In this document: in pieces, positions 52,701-62,145 of the stretch | Layout of the letters: each line of letters starts with the position of its first letter | How positions within the stretch are numbered: position 1 is the first letter of the stretch | DNA from: Mucilaginibacter conchicola | GTDB taxonomy: Bacteria; Bacteroidota; Bacteroidia; Sphingobacteriales; Sphingobacteriaceae | DNA: 64,000 nucleotides | Direction of reading: 5' to 3' | Assembly (NCBI RefSeq): GCF_003432115.1 | Contig: NZ_QWDC01000001.1 | Span: 186,001 to 250,000 of the forward strand | Notes under the pieces: model-generated | Seen by the model: only the letters and a program-made list of their open reading frames with translations | What the model was told of the DNA's origin: nothing | The model's database searches: none | Translations under genes and position numbers: made by a program

Positions 52701-53486
52701 TTAAACCTCGATGCTTCCGCGCAGATAGGTTACCGTTTTACCAGCCATTATTACACGGTCGCCCTTTAATTCGCACCAAAGTTCGCCTTTGCGGGCTGAT
52801 ATCTGGTAAGCATGCAATACATTCTTATTTAACTTACCTGCCCAATAAGGTATAAGGTTACAATGTGCCGAGCCAGTTACCGGATCTTCGGGTATGCCCG
52901 CGGCAGGCGCAAAAAAGCGCGATACAAAATCAACATCCTTACCTGGCGCCGTTACGATAACGCCCATAGTATTTATCTTAGCCAGTAACGAATGATCGGG
53001 TTGCATGTTCTGGATATCATCCTCACTATCATAAACCAGAAAGTAATCGCGGGAGCGTAAAACTTCTTTCGGTTGGGCGCCACCTAAGGCTGCCACAAGG
53101 CCCTCAGGCAAGTCGGCTGCAAAGGGTGGGCGCGATGGGAAATCCATAGAATATTTATCGCCCTCGCGCTTTACTACCAGCGTGCCTGCTTTAACGGTAT
53201 CGAAATTAATGGTATCACCTGTGTAACCTAATTCGGTGAAAAGAATATGCGCCGTTGCCAATGTAGCATGGCCGCAAAGATCTATTTCCAACTCAGGCGT
53301 AAACCAGCGTAACAGGTAGCCATTATCGTTTTTTACGAAAAACGCTGTCTCAGCCAGGTTGTTCTCCAAAGCTATCTTCTGCATCATCTCATCCGGCAGC
53401 CACTCATCCAACGGACAAATTGCCGCAGGATTGCCGCCAAAAAGTTGATCGGTGAAAGCATCGGCCTGGTAAATGAAGATTGTCAT
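52701..53486 (-). CDS. PhzF family isomerase/epimerase
   Basis: 261 residues. Family motifs: YQADAFTDQLFGGNPAAICP, then NNLAETAFFV with the catalytic Glu, EIDLCGHATLATAHILF, and AGIPEDPVTGSAHCNLIPYW. These define the PhzF/YddE group, which isomerise diaminopimelate-like or phenazine-pathway substrates, though most homologues have an unknown substrate. It lies 5 bases before the ABC ATPase gene in transcription order, probably in the same operon. Confidence 0.9.
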   Translation of the reverse strand: MTIFIYQADAFTDQLFGGNPAAICPLDEWLPDEMMQKIALENNLAETAFFVKNDNGYLLRWFTPELEIDLCGHATLATAHILFTELGYTGDTINFDTVKAGTLVVKREGDKYSMDFPSRPPFAADLPEGLVAALGGAQPKEVLRSRDYFLVYDSEDDIQNMQPDHSLLAKINTMGVIVTAPGKDVDFVSRFFAPAAGIPEDPVTGSAHCNLIPYWAGKLNKNVLHAYQISARKGELWCELKGDRVIMAGKTVTYLRGSIEV

Positions 53487-53491
53487 AGCGT

Positions 53492-54154
53492 TTAACGGTT
53501 AATACCGCTAAGATAGCCGTAAGTAACTAAATCTTCATTATCTGTAATGTGTTTTGTGCAGCCCTTATCAAGCAGGATAACACGGTCGCTAACATCCAAT
53601 ATGTTATAATACTGATGATCGGTAACAATAATTCCCTTGCGTTTGGCGCAGGCGCGTATTACTTCTTTCAGTTCCTCGGCTTGTATAGGGGAGATGTGCG
53701 TAAAAGGTTCATCCAGCAAAATAAAATCAGCTTTGCTGTGTATCACCATCATAGTCTCAAAATGGCGCAATTGGCCACCAGATGGTTCGGCAGCGGTTTT
53801 ATTGCAGCAAAGTTCATAGATTGGTAATTGCGTAAATGCAGGCCAAAAATCGGGGTCTACAACAAGCTTAGCCAGTTTCTGCAATCTTATCCCGTTGGGG
53901 AGATAGTTATGTTGAGGCAGATAAGCCATACAATTTCCCTGATAGCCTTTTTTTATAAATACATCATCAATAGCTACATACTTGTAAGTGGGTTTTAACA
54001 AACCGAAGATGATCTTCAGTAAAGATGATTTACCGCAGCCGTTTCTGCCCAATAAGCCGATGATCTCTCCCTGCCGACAGGTAACGTGCACATCCTGCAA
54101 TATCTTGCGGCCATCGTATTCAAGTTGTATGCTATCAACCTTTAACGTGTGCAT
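53492..54154 (-). CDS. ABC transporter ATP-binding protein
   Basis: 220 residues. Walker A LLGRNGCGKSSLLKI, signature PSGGQLRHFETM (Pro instead of Leu in the LSGGQ), Walker B DFILLDEPFTHISP, and VTDHQYYN as the switch His. Its start overlaps the upstream small membrane gene by 20 bases, so both are co-translated. No classical ABC permease is adjacent, so the 108-residue neighbour may be the membrane partner. Confidence 0.83.
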   Translation of the reverse strand: MHTLKVDSIQLEYDGRKILQDVHVTCRQGEIIGLLGRNGCGKSSLLKIIFGLLKPTYKYVAIDDVFIKKGYQGNCMAYLPQHNYLPNGIRLQKLAKLVVDPDFWPAFTQLPIYELCCNKTAAEPSGGQLRHFETMMVIHSKADFILLDEPFTHISPIQAEELKEVIRACAKRKGIIVTDHQYYNILDVSDRVILLDKGCTKHITDNEDLVTYGYLSGINR

Positions 54155-54461
54155 GGTGCGGTATAAAAGGTGATATCAAAGCAACTATCAGCAGGAAAAC
54201 TGCCATGTCACAAACAAATATGTAAGTATACATGCGGGTAATGCTATAGCCAGCATTGCGGTAGAACATGAACGATCTATCAGAAAAATAATTTTTATAG
54301 AATACAGTACCGCCGTAGCCAACAATCTTTATAATGAGTGCGTTTACAACGAACCACATACCTATCTTTAAAAGATCGAGAATGCAGATTGCCGTAAAAA
54401 TGAGATTGATGACCATTACAGGCCTGTAGAAATACCAGACAAGTGTACGCGTGTTGTTCAT
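54135..54461 (-). CDS. Small membrane protein paired with the ABC ATPase
   Basis: 108 residues from ATG 54461. Three or four hydrophobic segments are visible: VMVINLIFTAICILDLLKIG, FVVNALIIKIVGYGGTVFY and FVCDMAVFLLIVALISPFIP, with a YFSDRSFMFYRNAGYS loop. No family was recognised. Its end overlaps the ABC ATPase start by 20 bases, which suggests the two products meet. It lies directly after endonuclease V in the same orientation. Confidence 0.68.
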   Translation of the reverse strand: MNNTRTLVWYFYRPVMVINLIFTAICILDLLKIGMWFVVNALIIKIVGYGGTVFYKNYFSDRSFMFYRNAGYSITRMYTYIFVCDMAVFLLIVALISPFIPHHAHVKG

Positions 54462-54477
54462 TGATGGTTTTAGGCGA

Positions 54478-55185
54478 TTAATCAAACAACCCCGGCTGTG
54501 CAGGTTTACCGTCCCCATGCTCTATCCTTATCTTGTTAACTAACAAGTGTGCCTGCCTGGTTGGTTCGGGTATGCGGTAGCCGCGAATGCAATTTTTAAT
54601 CACATCAACGCTTTGTTGTATACTGATATTATGCCCCGGCGAAATATAAATGGGATTGCAGCGCGCTTTGCTGCGCAGGGCTACACCAACTTGCTCGCCT
54701 TTATCATACATTGGGCTTTCGGCAAAGGATCTATCTGCAGGTTCATCAAACCTTCCAGCCAATCGGCTTTTGGCACTGCCGATGGTTGGCACGCCGGTTA
54801 CCAAACCAAAATGTGTAGCAATACCCATGCGGCGTTCATGGGCTATGCCCTGGCCGTCTAATACCATCAGATCAGGCTTGGTGATGAGGTTATTCCATGC
54901 ATCTATCAAGGCAGGGATTTCGCGGAAGGCCAGCAGGCCGGATATGTATGGGAACGTTATATGCGATATGGCTGTTGCTGTGCCAATGATTTTCAGTTCG
55001 GGATAAGAGAATACAACGATGCCCGCATAAAGTATATCTGAATATTTATTGAAAGATATATCGGCGCCAGCAATGGTGCGAATAGGGGTGTTGAGTTCCT
55101 TTATGCTGATCTGTTTGCGGAGTTCCTGCTGGTGGTCGATAGCCTGTGCAGGGGTAAGGTTTTGATAGCCGCTTACATCTTCCAT
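54478..55185 (-). CDS. nfi: Endonuclease V
   Basis: 235 residues. Family motifs: RTIAGADISFNKYSDILYAG with the metal Asp, PDLMVLDGQGIAHERRMGIA with the second catalytic Asp, and GVPTIGSAKSRLAGRF with the conserved Lys. The protein cuts DNA near inosine (deaminated adenine) to start repair. It follows the sigma-factor terminator, and starts 38 bases after it. Confidence 0.92.
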   Translation of the reverse strand: MEDVSGYQNLTPAQAIDHQQELRKQISIKELNTPIRTIAGADISFNKYSDILYAGIVVFSYPELKIIGTATAISHITFPYISGLLAFREIPALIDAWNNLITKPDLMVLDGQGIAHERRMGIATHFGLVTGVPTIGSAKSRLAGRFDEPADRSFAESPMYDKGEQVGVALRSKARCNPIYISPGHNISIQQSVDVIKNCIRGYRIPEPTRQAHLLVNKIRIEHGDGKPAQPGLFD

Positions 55186-55201
55186 AAATAATTTAACATA
55201 A

Positions 55202-55232
55202 AAAAGCCCCTGCTTGTTTAGCAGGGGCTTTT
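55202..55232 (-). terminator. Terminator after the sigma-factor gene
   Basis: AAAAGCCCCTGC (55202-55213) and GCAGGGGCTTTT (55221-55232) with a 7-base loop; T run on the minus strand. Confidence 0.88.
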
Positions 55233-55239
55233 AATGTTG

Positions 55240-56100
55240 TTAACCTAAATATGATTTCAGGATCTTGCTTCGCGACGTATGGCGTAAGCGTTGCAGTGCC
55301 TTATCTTTTATTTGGCGTACACGCTCGCGGGTAAGGTTAAATTTCTCACCTATTTCCTCAAGCGATAGCGGATGGTTGGTACCTAAACCGAAGAACAATA
55401 CGATGATCTCGCGTTCGCGCTCGGTCAAAGTAGAAAGTGAACGTTTGATCTCTTCTGATAACGATTCGTTGATCAGGATAGAGTCGGTGTTAGGCTCCTG
55501 GTTTTCCAATACATCTAACAGCGTGTTTTCTTCACCTTGTACAAACGGTGCATCCATTGATACGTGGCGACCACTGTTGCTCAGGGTGTCAGAAATCTTG
55601 TCAACAGTAGTTTCCAAAATATCTGCAAGTTCCTCTGGTGATGGCTCGCGCTCGTATTCCTGCTCTAATTTTGAGAAGGCTTTGCTGATCTTGCTTAATG
55701 AACCAACCTGGTTCAAAGGCAAACGCACAATACGGCTTTGCTCGGCAATAGCCTGCAAGATCGACTGGCGGATCCACCATACGGCGTATGATATGAATTT
55801 GAAACCCTTGGTTTCGTCAAAACGTTTTGCAGCTTTAATCAAACCTAAGTTACCTTCATTAATAAGGTCGCCCAGGGTAAGGCCCTGGTTTTGATATTGT
55901 TTAGCTACCGATACCACAAAGCGAAGGTTCGTTTTTGTTAAACGCTCCAATGCGGCCTGGTCGCCTTCTCTAATTTTCTGTGCTAAGATTACTTCTTCTT
56001 CGGCAGTTATCAGGTCAACTTTACCAATTTCGTGTAAGTACTTGTCAAGGGATTGTGACTCACGGTTGGTAATTGATTGAGTTATTTTGAGTTGTCTCAT
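55240..56100 (-). CDS. rpoD: Primary-type RNA polymerase sigma factor (RpoD/SigA family)
   Basis: 286 residues, the short form found in Bacteroidota that lacks the long region 1.1. Region 1.2-2 begins [20 protein letters not shown], region 2.4 has [18 protein letters not shown], region 3 VRLPLNQVG, and region 4 has [19 protein letters not shown]. This sigma recognises the TAnnTTTG-type promoters used in this window. A -7 element of that type precedes its own gene at 56143-56150. Confidence 0.94.
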   Translation of the reverse strand: MRQLKITQSITNRESQSLDKYLHEIGKVDLITAEEEVILAQKIREGDQAALERLTKTNLRFVVSVAKQYQNQGLTLGDLINEGNLGLIKAAKRFDETKGFKFISYAVWWIRQSILQAIAEQSRIVRLPLNQVGSLSKISKAFSKLEQEYEREPSPEELADILETTVDKISDTLSNSGRHVSMDAPFVQGEENTLLDVLENQEPNTDSILINESLSEEIKRSLSTLTEREREIIVLFFGLGTNHPLSLEEIGEKFNLTRERVRQIKDKALQRLRHTSRSKILKSYLG

Positions 56101-56142
56101 CTATTTTATTAGCCTCGATTCTTTGATTTAGAATTGAACGTG

Positions 56143-56150
56143 CAAAAGTA
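56143..56150 (-). promoter_or_regulatory. -7 element TACTTTTG of rpoD
   Basis: On the minus strand TACTTTTG fits TAnnTTTG and lies 43 bases before the ATG of rpoD. No clear -33 box was seen. Confidence 0.55.
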
Positions 56151-56295
56151 CGAATTTGTTTCTTAAAAAACCAGTTTTATACTAAGAAAACCAGTATTTT
56201 ACCCTAAAATGAGAAAGTATTTTTAGGGCTTGTTTTTGGAATAATTTTTGTGGGTTACAAATAGGTTATCGGTTTTTCGGTTTATGAAAACCAAG

Positions 56296-57135
56296 TTACA
56301 AATCTTTTAGCATAAATACATCTTTAACCCGTATTCCTTTTTCAGTGTGCTGCAAAGTACAGCATTCATTCATCGGGTCGTGTTCTAAATACAATATGTA
56401 TTCCTTTTCTGCGGCCTCATTCCAGTACAATTTCCTTTCATCAAGTGTCTTCATAGGGAACATATCATAAGCCATTACATAAGGCAGCGGGATATGCCCA
56501 ACAGACGGAAGCAAGTCTGCCATATACAATACTTGTTTACCTTTATAGCTAATTTGTGGCAGCATCATAGCATCGGTATGGCCGTATGCAAAACGGATCT
56601 TCACATCATCAGTAAAAGCTACGCCATCAACAGCGTCTATAAATTTTAGCTGCCCGCTTTCCTGTATGGGTAAGATATTATCTTTAAGAAATGAAGCTTT
56701 CTCGCGTTCGTTAGGATTAACTGCCCAGTCCCAGTGTTGGCTGTTGCTCCAGTACGTTGCATTTTTAAAAGCAGGGGCAAGGTTGCCGTTGATACGTTCT
56801 ACCGCGCCACCTACATGGTCAAAATGCAGGTGGGTCAGGAAAACATCGGTAATATCATCTCTATGAAAACCTTTTGCGGCTAACGAGCTATCTAATGATG
56901 CATCGCCATGCAGGTAATAATGACTAAAGAATTTCTCGTCTTGCTTGTTACCAATGCCGGTATCTACCAATATCAGGCGATCTCCTTCCTCGATGAGCAT
57001 GCAGCGCATGGCCCAGGTGCAAAGGTTTTTATCATCGGCAGGGTTTGTTTTTTGCCATAACGCCTTTGGCACAACGCCAAACATGGCACCACCATCCAGT
57101 TTAAAAAAGCCGGTATCAATAGTATGTAGTTTCAT
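56296..57135 (-). CDS. MBL-fold metallo-hydrolase
   Basis: 279 residues. The metal motif FLTHLHFDHVGGAVERI and the later AYGHTDAMM and YMADLLPSVGHIPLPYVMAYD supply the His and Asp ligands of the metallo-beta-lactamase fold. The N-terminal CTWAMRCMLIEEGDRLILVD is also typical. The class includes lactonases and glyoxalase-II-like enzymes; the substrate cannot be read. It is divergent from the methyltransferase, 35 bases away. Confidence 0.87.
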   Translation of the reverse strand: MKLHTIDTGFFKLDGGAMFGVVPKALWQKTNPADDKNLCTWAMRCMLIEEGDRLILVDTGIGNKQDEKFFSHYYLHGDASLDSSLAAKGFHRDDITDVFLTHLHFDHVGGAVERINGNLAPAFKNATYWSNSQHWDWAVNPNEREKASFLKDNILPIQESGQLKFIDAVDGVAFTDDVKIRFAYGHTDAMMLPQISYKGKQVLYMADLLPSVGHIPLPYVMAYDMFPMKTLDERKLYWNEAAEKEYILYLEHDPMNECCTLQHTEKGIRVKDVFMLKDL

Positions 57136-57158
57136 AGTATTTCAATTATAGGAAAAAA

Positions 57159-57166
57159 TATCTTTG
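57159..57166 (+). promoter_or_regulatory. -7 element TATCTTTG, 4 bases before the GTG of the next gene
   Basis: TATCTTTG fits TAnnTTTG. The predicted transcript start falls at or next to the GTG at 57171, which would make a leaderless message. Confidence 0.6.
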
Positions 57167-57170
57167 CATC

Positions 57171-57869
57171 GTGAACGACATTTTCGGACAAGCACTTTTT
57201 GACCACTACAAACAGAACGGTAAGCACAAGCTTTGGATAAACAATAAATACGGCCCCAAAGAGGAGATGCCGGTTGATGTTTATTTTCGTGATGAGGATG
57301 AAATGCCCGACCTGGAATTATTTGCTTTAAAGCATTGTAAAGGCAAGGTATTGGATATAGGGGCAGGGGCGGGCAGCCATGCTTTGATCCTGCAGAGTAA
57401 AGGACTGGATGTAACTGCTATGGATATCTCTCCGTTAGCAGTTGCAATAATGCAGCAGCGCGGAGTAACGAAAGCTATTGAAGCGGATGTTTTTAGTTAC
57501 CGACAGCAACAACAATACGACACGCTTTTACTGATGATGAACGGCATTGGCCTGTGCGGCACTTTAGATGGTCTTCGTAAGTTTCTGCAACATGCAAAGC
57601 AACTGCTTAAACCCGGCGGAAAGTTACTGTTCGATTCGTCAGATATTGCTTACCTGTATGATGGCCATCCGCCCAAAGAGCATGACTACTACGGCGAATT
57701 ATCATACCAATATATTTACAAAGGCAAAAAAACCGAGTGGTTTAAATGGCTTTATGTAGATGCCGAAACATTGAAGAAAATTGCAATAGAGGAGAAGTGG
57801 ATAGGTGAGGTTTTATATAATGATGACATGGATCAGTACCTTGTGCAACTTACTCCTTTAGATAATTAA
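57171..57869 (+). CDS. Class I SAM-dependent methyltransferase
   Basis: 232 residues from GTG 57171. Motif I KVLDIGAGAGSHALILQSKG, post-I VTAMDISPLAV and later KPGGKLLFDSS are those of Rossmann methyltransferases. Its N-terminal 50 residues are an extra segment with PKEEMPVDVYFRDEDEMPD. Target unknown. The start is fixed by the absence of another Met before the core (the next is residue 33), so the promoter overlap noted above is real if the GTG is used. Confidence 0.85.
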   Translation: MNDIFGQALFDHYKQNGKHKLWINNKYGPKEEMPVDVYFRDEDEMPDLELFALKHCKGKVLDIGAGAGSHALILQSKGLDVTAMDISPLAVAIMQQRGVTKAIEADVFSYRQQQQYDTLLLMMNGIGLCGTLDGLRKFLQHAKQLLKPGGKLLFDSSDIAYLYDGHPPKEHDYYGELSYQYIYKGKKTEWFKWLYVDAETLKKIAIEEKWIGEVLYNDDMDQYLVQLTPLDN

Positions 57870-57986
57870 AGGTTTAAATACTAAAGCCTTAAGGCACCGG
57901 TTATTTATTTGAAAATTCTCTGTAATAAATTTGTTATATTCAATTTTATAAATATTTTTACGGTGTTATACCCTAATATTACCTGA

Positions 57987-58547
57987 GTGTTGAGAAGATT
58001 TCTGGCTATATTGCTGCTAAGCGTGCACCTGTTTAATGCGGGTGGATATGCCATTATTTTCCAATATTTTATGCGTCGCTCAGAGCAACAGATCGTAAAA
58101 CAGATCTACGAGAACAAGGTTGATGCAACCCAACTTGTGCTGCTCAAAGTTCCGATGCGCACCCCCGGTATACAAGATTGGCCCGATTATGAGAAAGTAC
58201 AGGGGCAAATTCAACTTAAAAATGGTTTCTATAATTACGTGGGTGTAAAAATGACCCGCGATACCATGTTCCTGGTATGCGTTGCCAACGAGGTTAAAAA
58301 CAAATTGTTTGAGGCCAATACCATTATGGCTAAAAACATAAGTGATGCGCCGTTGAGCAAAAAAGGACAGGATGCGCCTGCTAAGAAATTAAGCTCGCCT
58401 GTAAGCGAGTACAATGTACCCGTTACCGAATACGATTTTCTGCAATTTAAAGATGCTTCAATAAAGAGAGAGAATCTTTTATCTTCAATATTAACTCACC
58501 CTTACATTGAATCTCCGGGCAAGCCGCCCAATCACCTCATCGGTTGA
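57987..58547 (+). CDS. Unknown protein with N-terminal membrane anchor
   Basis: 186 residues from GTG 57987. The N-terminus LLLSVHLFNAGGYAIIFQYF is a single transmembrane segment; the rest is soluble and basic with a Pro-rich tail ending SPGKPPNHLIG. No family was recognised, and the intact gene is the probable parent of the 9704 fragment. It follows the methyltransferase by about 120 bases and is followed by a TAAATTTG promoter element of the next cluster. Confidence 0.72.
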   Translation: MLRRFLAILLLSVHLFNAGGYAIIFQYFMRRSEQQIVKQIYENKVDATQLVLLKVPMRTPGIQDWPDYEKVQGQIQLKNGFYNYVGVKMTRDTMFLVCVANEVKNKLFEANTIMAKNISDAPLSKKGQDAPAKKLSSPVSEYNVPVTEYDFLQFKDASIKRENLLSSILTHPYIESPGKPPNHLIG

Positions 58548-58665
58548 TTAATATTCATTCTAAGATTTTTTGTGCGCTTTAAGCTGAACGGCTATATACG
58601 TTTTGTCGTAACGTTTATGATTTGTTCAGCGCTAAGCACCATGCAATTACTTAAGCATCAGCCAT

Positions 58666-58673
58666 TAAATTTG
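58666..58673 (+). promoter_or_regulatory. -7 element TAAATTTG
   Basis: Fits TAnnTTTG and lies 62 bases before the ATG at 58736, so it probably drives the cluster up to 63249. The -33 box is not clear. Confidence 0.45.
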
Positions 58674-58735
58674 TGAGATTTTTTGGTGGCTGATGCTTAT
58701 AAAACTTTCATACCCTTATTATTTAAACCACTTTT

Positions 58736-59674
58736 ATGAAGATAACTTTACAATATATTAAGTATTGTATTAGTGCATTGGCTTTGGTTGCTTTAAACCA
58801 AACTGTTAAAGCCCAAACCGAGTCTGATGCGCTTATGATACCGAAAAATTATTTCTGTGCCGCAGGCCTTTATACCCACAATAGCTGGAACCATTACTGG
58901 GAAGGCACTTTCCGCCGCGAAAATCTTAACCTTGGCACAGTAAGCAGCAATGTTTACGCACTTGGTGGCAACTACGGTCTAAGTAATCGTATTAACGTGT
59001 TGTTTATGGCACCTTATGTTAAAACAAATGTATCTGCAGGTACTTTAAGAGGCCAGCAAGGATTTCAGGATATCAGCCTCGCAGTTAAATGGATGGCAGT
59101 AAAAGAAGAATTAGGAACAGGCTTATTAAGTTTACATGCCATTTTATCCGGCAGTATCCCTGTGGGTAACTACCAGGCAGATTATCTGCCACTTTCTATT
59201 GGTATGCGCAGCAAAAATATTGCTCTGCGCGGTTTATTAAACTACCAGGTGGGCAGGTTCTTTGTAGCAGGTGCAGGCCAGTACATGCGTCGCGATAACA
59301 TTACTATTGATCGCGATGCGTATTACACTACAGAAATGCATTACACTAACCAGGTTGCCATGCCAAACATGACCAACTTTTTATTTAGCACAGGTTACCG
59401 CAGCTTAAAGTTTAATGCCGAGGCTACGCTTACGCACATGAACACTATTGGTGGTTTTGATATCACTAAAAACAACATGCCTTTTCCAAGCAACAATATG
59501 GAAGCAACTGCGGTAGGCGGTATCTTCAAATACATGTTCCAGAACATTCAAGGCCTTGAGTTTACTGCAGGTGGCAGTTGGGTATTACATGGCCGCAATT
59601 ACGGGCAAAATTTAGGCGTATTTGGCGGCGTATATTACGTATTCTCAACTAAAAAGGATAAATCAGAAAAATAA
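58736..59674 (+). CDS. Outer-membrane beta-barrel protein
   Basis: 312 residues. A signal peptide ends at VALNQTVKAQT. The rest is a run of alternating strands with glycines and aromatics (YGLSNRINVLFMAPYVKTN, GLLSLHAILSGSIPVGNY, FLFSTGYRSLKFNAEATLTH) ending in a strand with Phe/Val (FGGVYYVFS), the usual end of an outer-membrane barrel. It resembles the phenol-degradation MetA-like transporters. It is 8 bases ahead of the haloperoxidase-like gene, so both are in the same unit. Confidence 0.78.
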   Translation: MKITLQYIKYCISALALVALNQTVKAQTESDALMIPKNYFCAAGLYTHNSWNHYWEGTFRRENLNLGTVSSNVYALGGNYGLSNRINVLFMAPYVKTNVSAGTLRGQQGFQDISLAVKWMAVKEELGTGLLSLHAILSGSIPVGNYQADYLPLSIGMRSKNIALRGLLNYQVGRFFVAGAGQYMRRDNITIDRDAYYTTEMHYTNQVAMPNMTNFLFSTGYRSLKFNAEATLTHMNTIGGFDITKNNMPFPSNNMEATAVGGIFKYMFQNIQGLEFTAGGSWVLHGRNYGQNLGVFGGVYYVFSTKKDKSEK

Positions 59675-59682
59675 ACCAACAG

Positions 59683-61233
59683 ATGAAAAAAAATCTCCTA
59701 CATATATTACCGGTTGTGTTTGCGGCAGTATCGTTGCTAAACTCATCATGTAAAAAAGAAATTGTTGAGCGCAATACCGTATTCCCGGCCCTGGCACCGG
59801 CTAACCAGGATCTTGATGCAGACACCTGGAAACCAATTTTAACAGCATCATCAACATTTACTGTTGCTACGCCGGATGCTGTTACATCGCCAAATTATTT
59901 GGCCGATCTTAACGAGATAAAGAGCTATCAGCGTAACTTAACAAAAGAACAGAACGATATTATCGCTTACTGGAGTGCAGGTTCTGTTTTACGCTGGAAC
60001 GAAATATTACGCGACCTTGTAGCTAAGCATAACCTGCCGCCATACCAAAAAGATGATGGTACATACCCTGCACCAAGTGCCGCTAACCCGTTAGCTTATC
60101 CTTTGTTCCCTTTTGCTAACCCGCCTTATGCTGCACGTGCTTATGCTTATGTAAGCGCGGCCCAATATGATGCGCTGGTACAGGCCTGGAAATTTAAAAA
60201 GCAATTCAATCGCCCGGCGCCATACAAAACCGATGCGGCTATTAACGCATTGGTACCAAAATCAGACCTGCCTGCTTACCCAAGTGAAGATGCAGTAGTA
60301 TCTGGCGTTACGGCTAAAATGATGGAATTATTATTCCCCGGCGACCTTGATTTCATTCGTCAGAAAGCTGCCGAAGAAAAGCTATACCGCATTATGGCCG
60401 GTGCCAACACCCGCTCTGATATGGACGCAGGCGAATCATTAGGCCGCCAGGTTGCCGATGTGTTTCTTACCCGTGCGCGTAGTGATAAAGCAGGTGCCGC
60501 TATCGGTAACAAAGATATCTGGGATAAACTGGAAAATGATACCAAAGCAACGGGCCAAATACCATGGATAAGCTTAGAATTACCACGCCGCCCGCCTATG
60601 TTGCCGTTGTTTACACAAGTAACGCCATTCTTGTTCACAACTCAAACAGTTGTTTCATTGCGCCCTAAAGCACCTTACTCTACAAGCTCGCCGGAGTTTA
60701 AGAAAGAGGCTGATGAGGTATTGCAAATGAGCATGAACCGTAGTCGCGAGCATGAGCGTATTGTTGCTTTTTGGGCTGATGGTGTAGGCACAGTAACCCC
60801 GCCGGGACACTGGAACTATATTGCTGCCGAAGAGTTTGTTAAACATAAATTTAGCGAAGTGCGCTGGGCTCGTAACCTTGCCTTATTGAATATGGCCGAA
60901 ATGGATGCCGCTATTGTGTGCTGGGATGCTAAGTATGCTTACTTTAACCCACGTCCAAGCCAATATATGTTTGATATTAAAACACTTACCGGTGTGCCTA
61001 ACTTCCCGTCGTATACATCAGGTCACTCAAACTTTAGTGGCGCCGCTGCTACCATTTTGGGGTATTTGATTCCTGAGCGTAAAAATGATTTTATGGCGAT
61101 GGCGCAAGAGGCAGCTATGTCGAGATTATACGGCGCTATACACTACCGCAGCGACTGCGAAGTTGGTTTACAAACCGGTATTAAAGTAGGCGAGTATGCA
61201 ATTGCCCTTGCAAAAGCAGACGGTGCTAACTAA
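59683..61233 (+). CDS. PAP2/vanadium-haloperoxidase-like lipoprotein
   Basis: 516 residues with lipobox LNSSC. PAP2-type active-site residues are present in order: the Lys and Arg of KYAYFNPRPSQY, PSYTSGHSNFSGAA with SGHS, and SRLYGAIHYRSD with His and Asp. A long N-terminal insert of about 330 residues precedes them, as in vanadium-dependent haloperoxidases and related phosphatases. It is exported and sits next to two outer-membrane-like proteins and a DoxX-like protein, which suggests envelope-side chemistry. Confidence 0.82.
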   Translation: MKKNLLHILPVVFAAVSLLNSSCKKEIVERNTVFPALAPANQDLDADTWKPILTASSTFTVATPDAVTSPNYLADLNEIKSYQRNLTKEQNDIIAYWSAGSVLRWNEILRDLVAKHNLPPYQKDDGTYPAPSAANPLAYPLFPFANPPYAARAYAYVSAAQYDALVQAWKFKKQFNRPAPYKTDAAINALVPKSDLPAYPSEDAVVSGVTAKMMELLFPGDLDFIRQKAAEEKLYRIMAGANTRSDMDAGESLGRQVADVFLTRARSDKAGAAIGNKDIWDKLENDTKATGQIPWISLELPRRPPMLPLFTQVTPFLFTTQTVVSLRPKAPYSTSSPEFKKEADEVLQMSMNRSREHERIVAFWADGVGTVTPPGHWNYIAAEEFVKHKFSEVRWARNLALLNMAEMDAAIVCWDAKYAYFNPRPSQYMFDIKTLTGVPNFPSYTSGHSNFSGAAATILGYLIPERKNDFMAMAQEAAMSRLYGAIHYRSDCEVGLQTGIKVGEYAIALAKADGAN

Positions 61234-61260
61234 ACAAATATTACAGCTTTTAAGTGAAGG

Positions 61261-62052
61261 ATGATGAAGACTGAGCAAAAGATACACTACGTTTTAAGAA
61301 TAGCAATAGCCATGTGCTTTATTGGCCATGGTTCTTTCGGGATCATAACTAAGCAAATATGGTGCAACTACTTTGCTGTATTTGGGATAGGCACTAAAAG
61401 TGCTTATGCTTTAATGCCATGGGTAGGCGGTGTGGATATTGCTTTAGGTGTATTGATGCTTTTTAGGCCGATGCGTGCTATAGCCCTGTGGTTGGTTGTT
61501 TGGGGTGCTGTAACAGCATTTCTTCGCCCGGCATCAGGCGAGCCTTTTGCCGAGTTTATTGAAAGGGCGGGCAATTTTGGTGCACCACTGGCTATGCTCA
61601 TCTTATCGGGCGGAATAAAGAGCTTTAAACAATTATTTGAGGTAATAAACCCCGCTGCCACGGTTGACGACAAAACCATGGCGCGGGTTTATAACTGCTT
61701 AAAAGTAGTAGGCTTTTTCCTGCTGATGGGGCACGGTTGGTTAAACCTTATCCAAAAGAAAGGCTTACTGAGCCAATACGCTTCGCTTGGTTTTAGTGAT
61801 CCGGCTAAGGTGGCACAGTTTGCGGGCGTGTTTGAGATAGTAGCGGCTTTGCTGGTACTATTTAAACCTGTTCGTAGCCTGGTACTCATCTTTATCATTT
61901 GGAAAGCAGCAACCGAGTTATTTTATCCTAAATACGAAGTATTTGAGTGGATAGAACGCGGGGGCAGCTACGGTACTTTATTGGCCTTATGGCTTTCATT
62001 AAAACAAGTTTCTTCAAATCTCACTATACCGTTCTTATCTAAAGATCATTGA
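61261..62052 (+). CDS. DoxX-like membrane protein (duplicated domain)
   Basis: 263 residues with about eight hydrophobic segments in two similar halves: LRIAIAMCFIGHGSFGI and LKVVGFFLLMGHGWLNLI are aligned, and GGVDIALGVLMLFRPMRAIA matches GVFEIVAALLVLFKPVRSLV. Each half is DoxX-like. The protein is in the inner membrane. DoxX proteins are often linked to thiosulfate or redox stress, but the function here is unknown. It starts 27 bases after the PAP2-like gene. Confidence 0.78.
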   Translation: MMKTEQKIHYVLRIAIAMCFIGHGSFGIITKQIWCNYFAVFGIGTKSAYALMPWVGGVDIALGVLMLFRPMRAIALWLVVWGAVTAFLRPASGEPFAEFIERAGNFGAPLAMLILSGGIKSFKQLFEVINPAATVDDKTMARVYNCLKVVGFFLLMGHGWLNLIQKKGLLSQYASLGFSDPAKVAQFAGVFEIVAALLVLFKPVRSLVLIFIIWKAATELFYPKYEVFEWIERGGSYGTLLALWLSLKQVSSNLTIPFLSKDH

Positions 62053-62145
62053 TCATTTAGGGGGACTTTCAACCAAACACACAATTAAATTAAGCGCCCT
62101 TAACAGGGTAGCATGCTATTATATTACCTTATAAAACCCACAATA

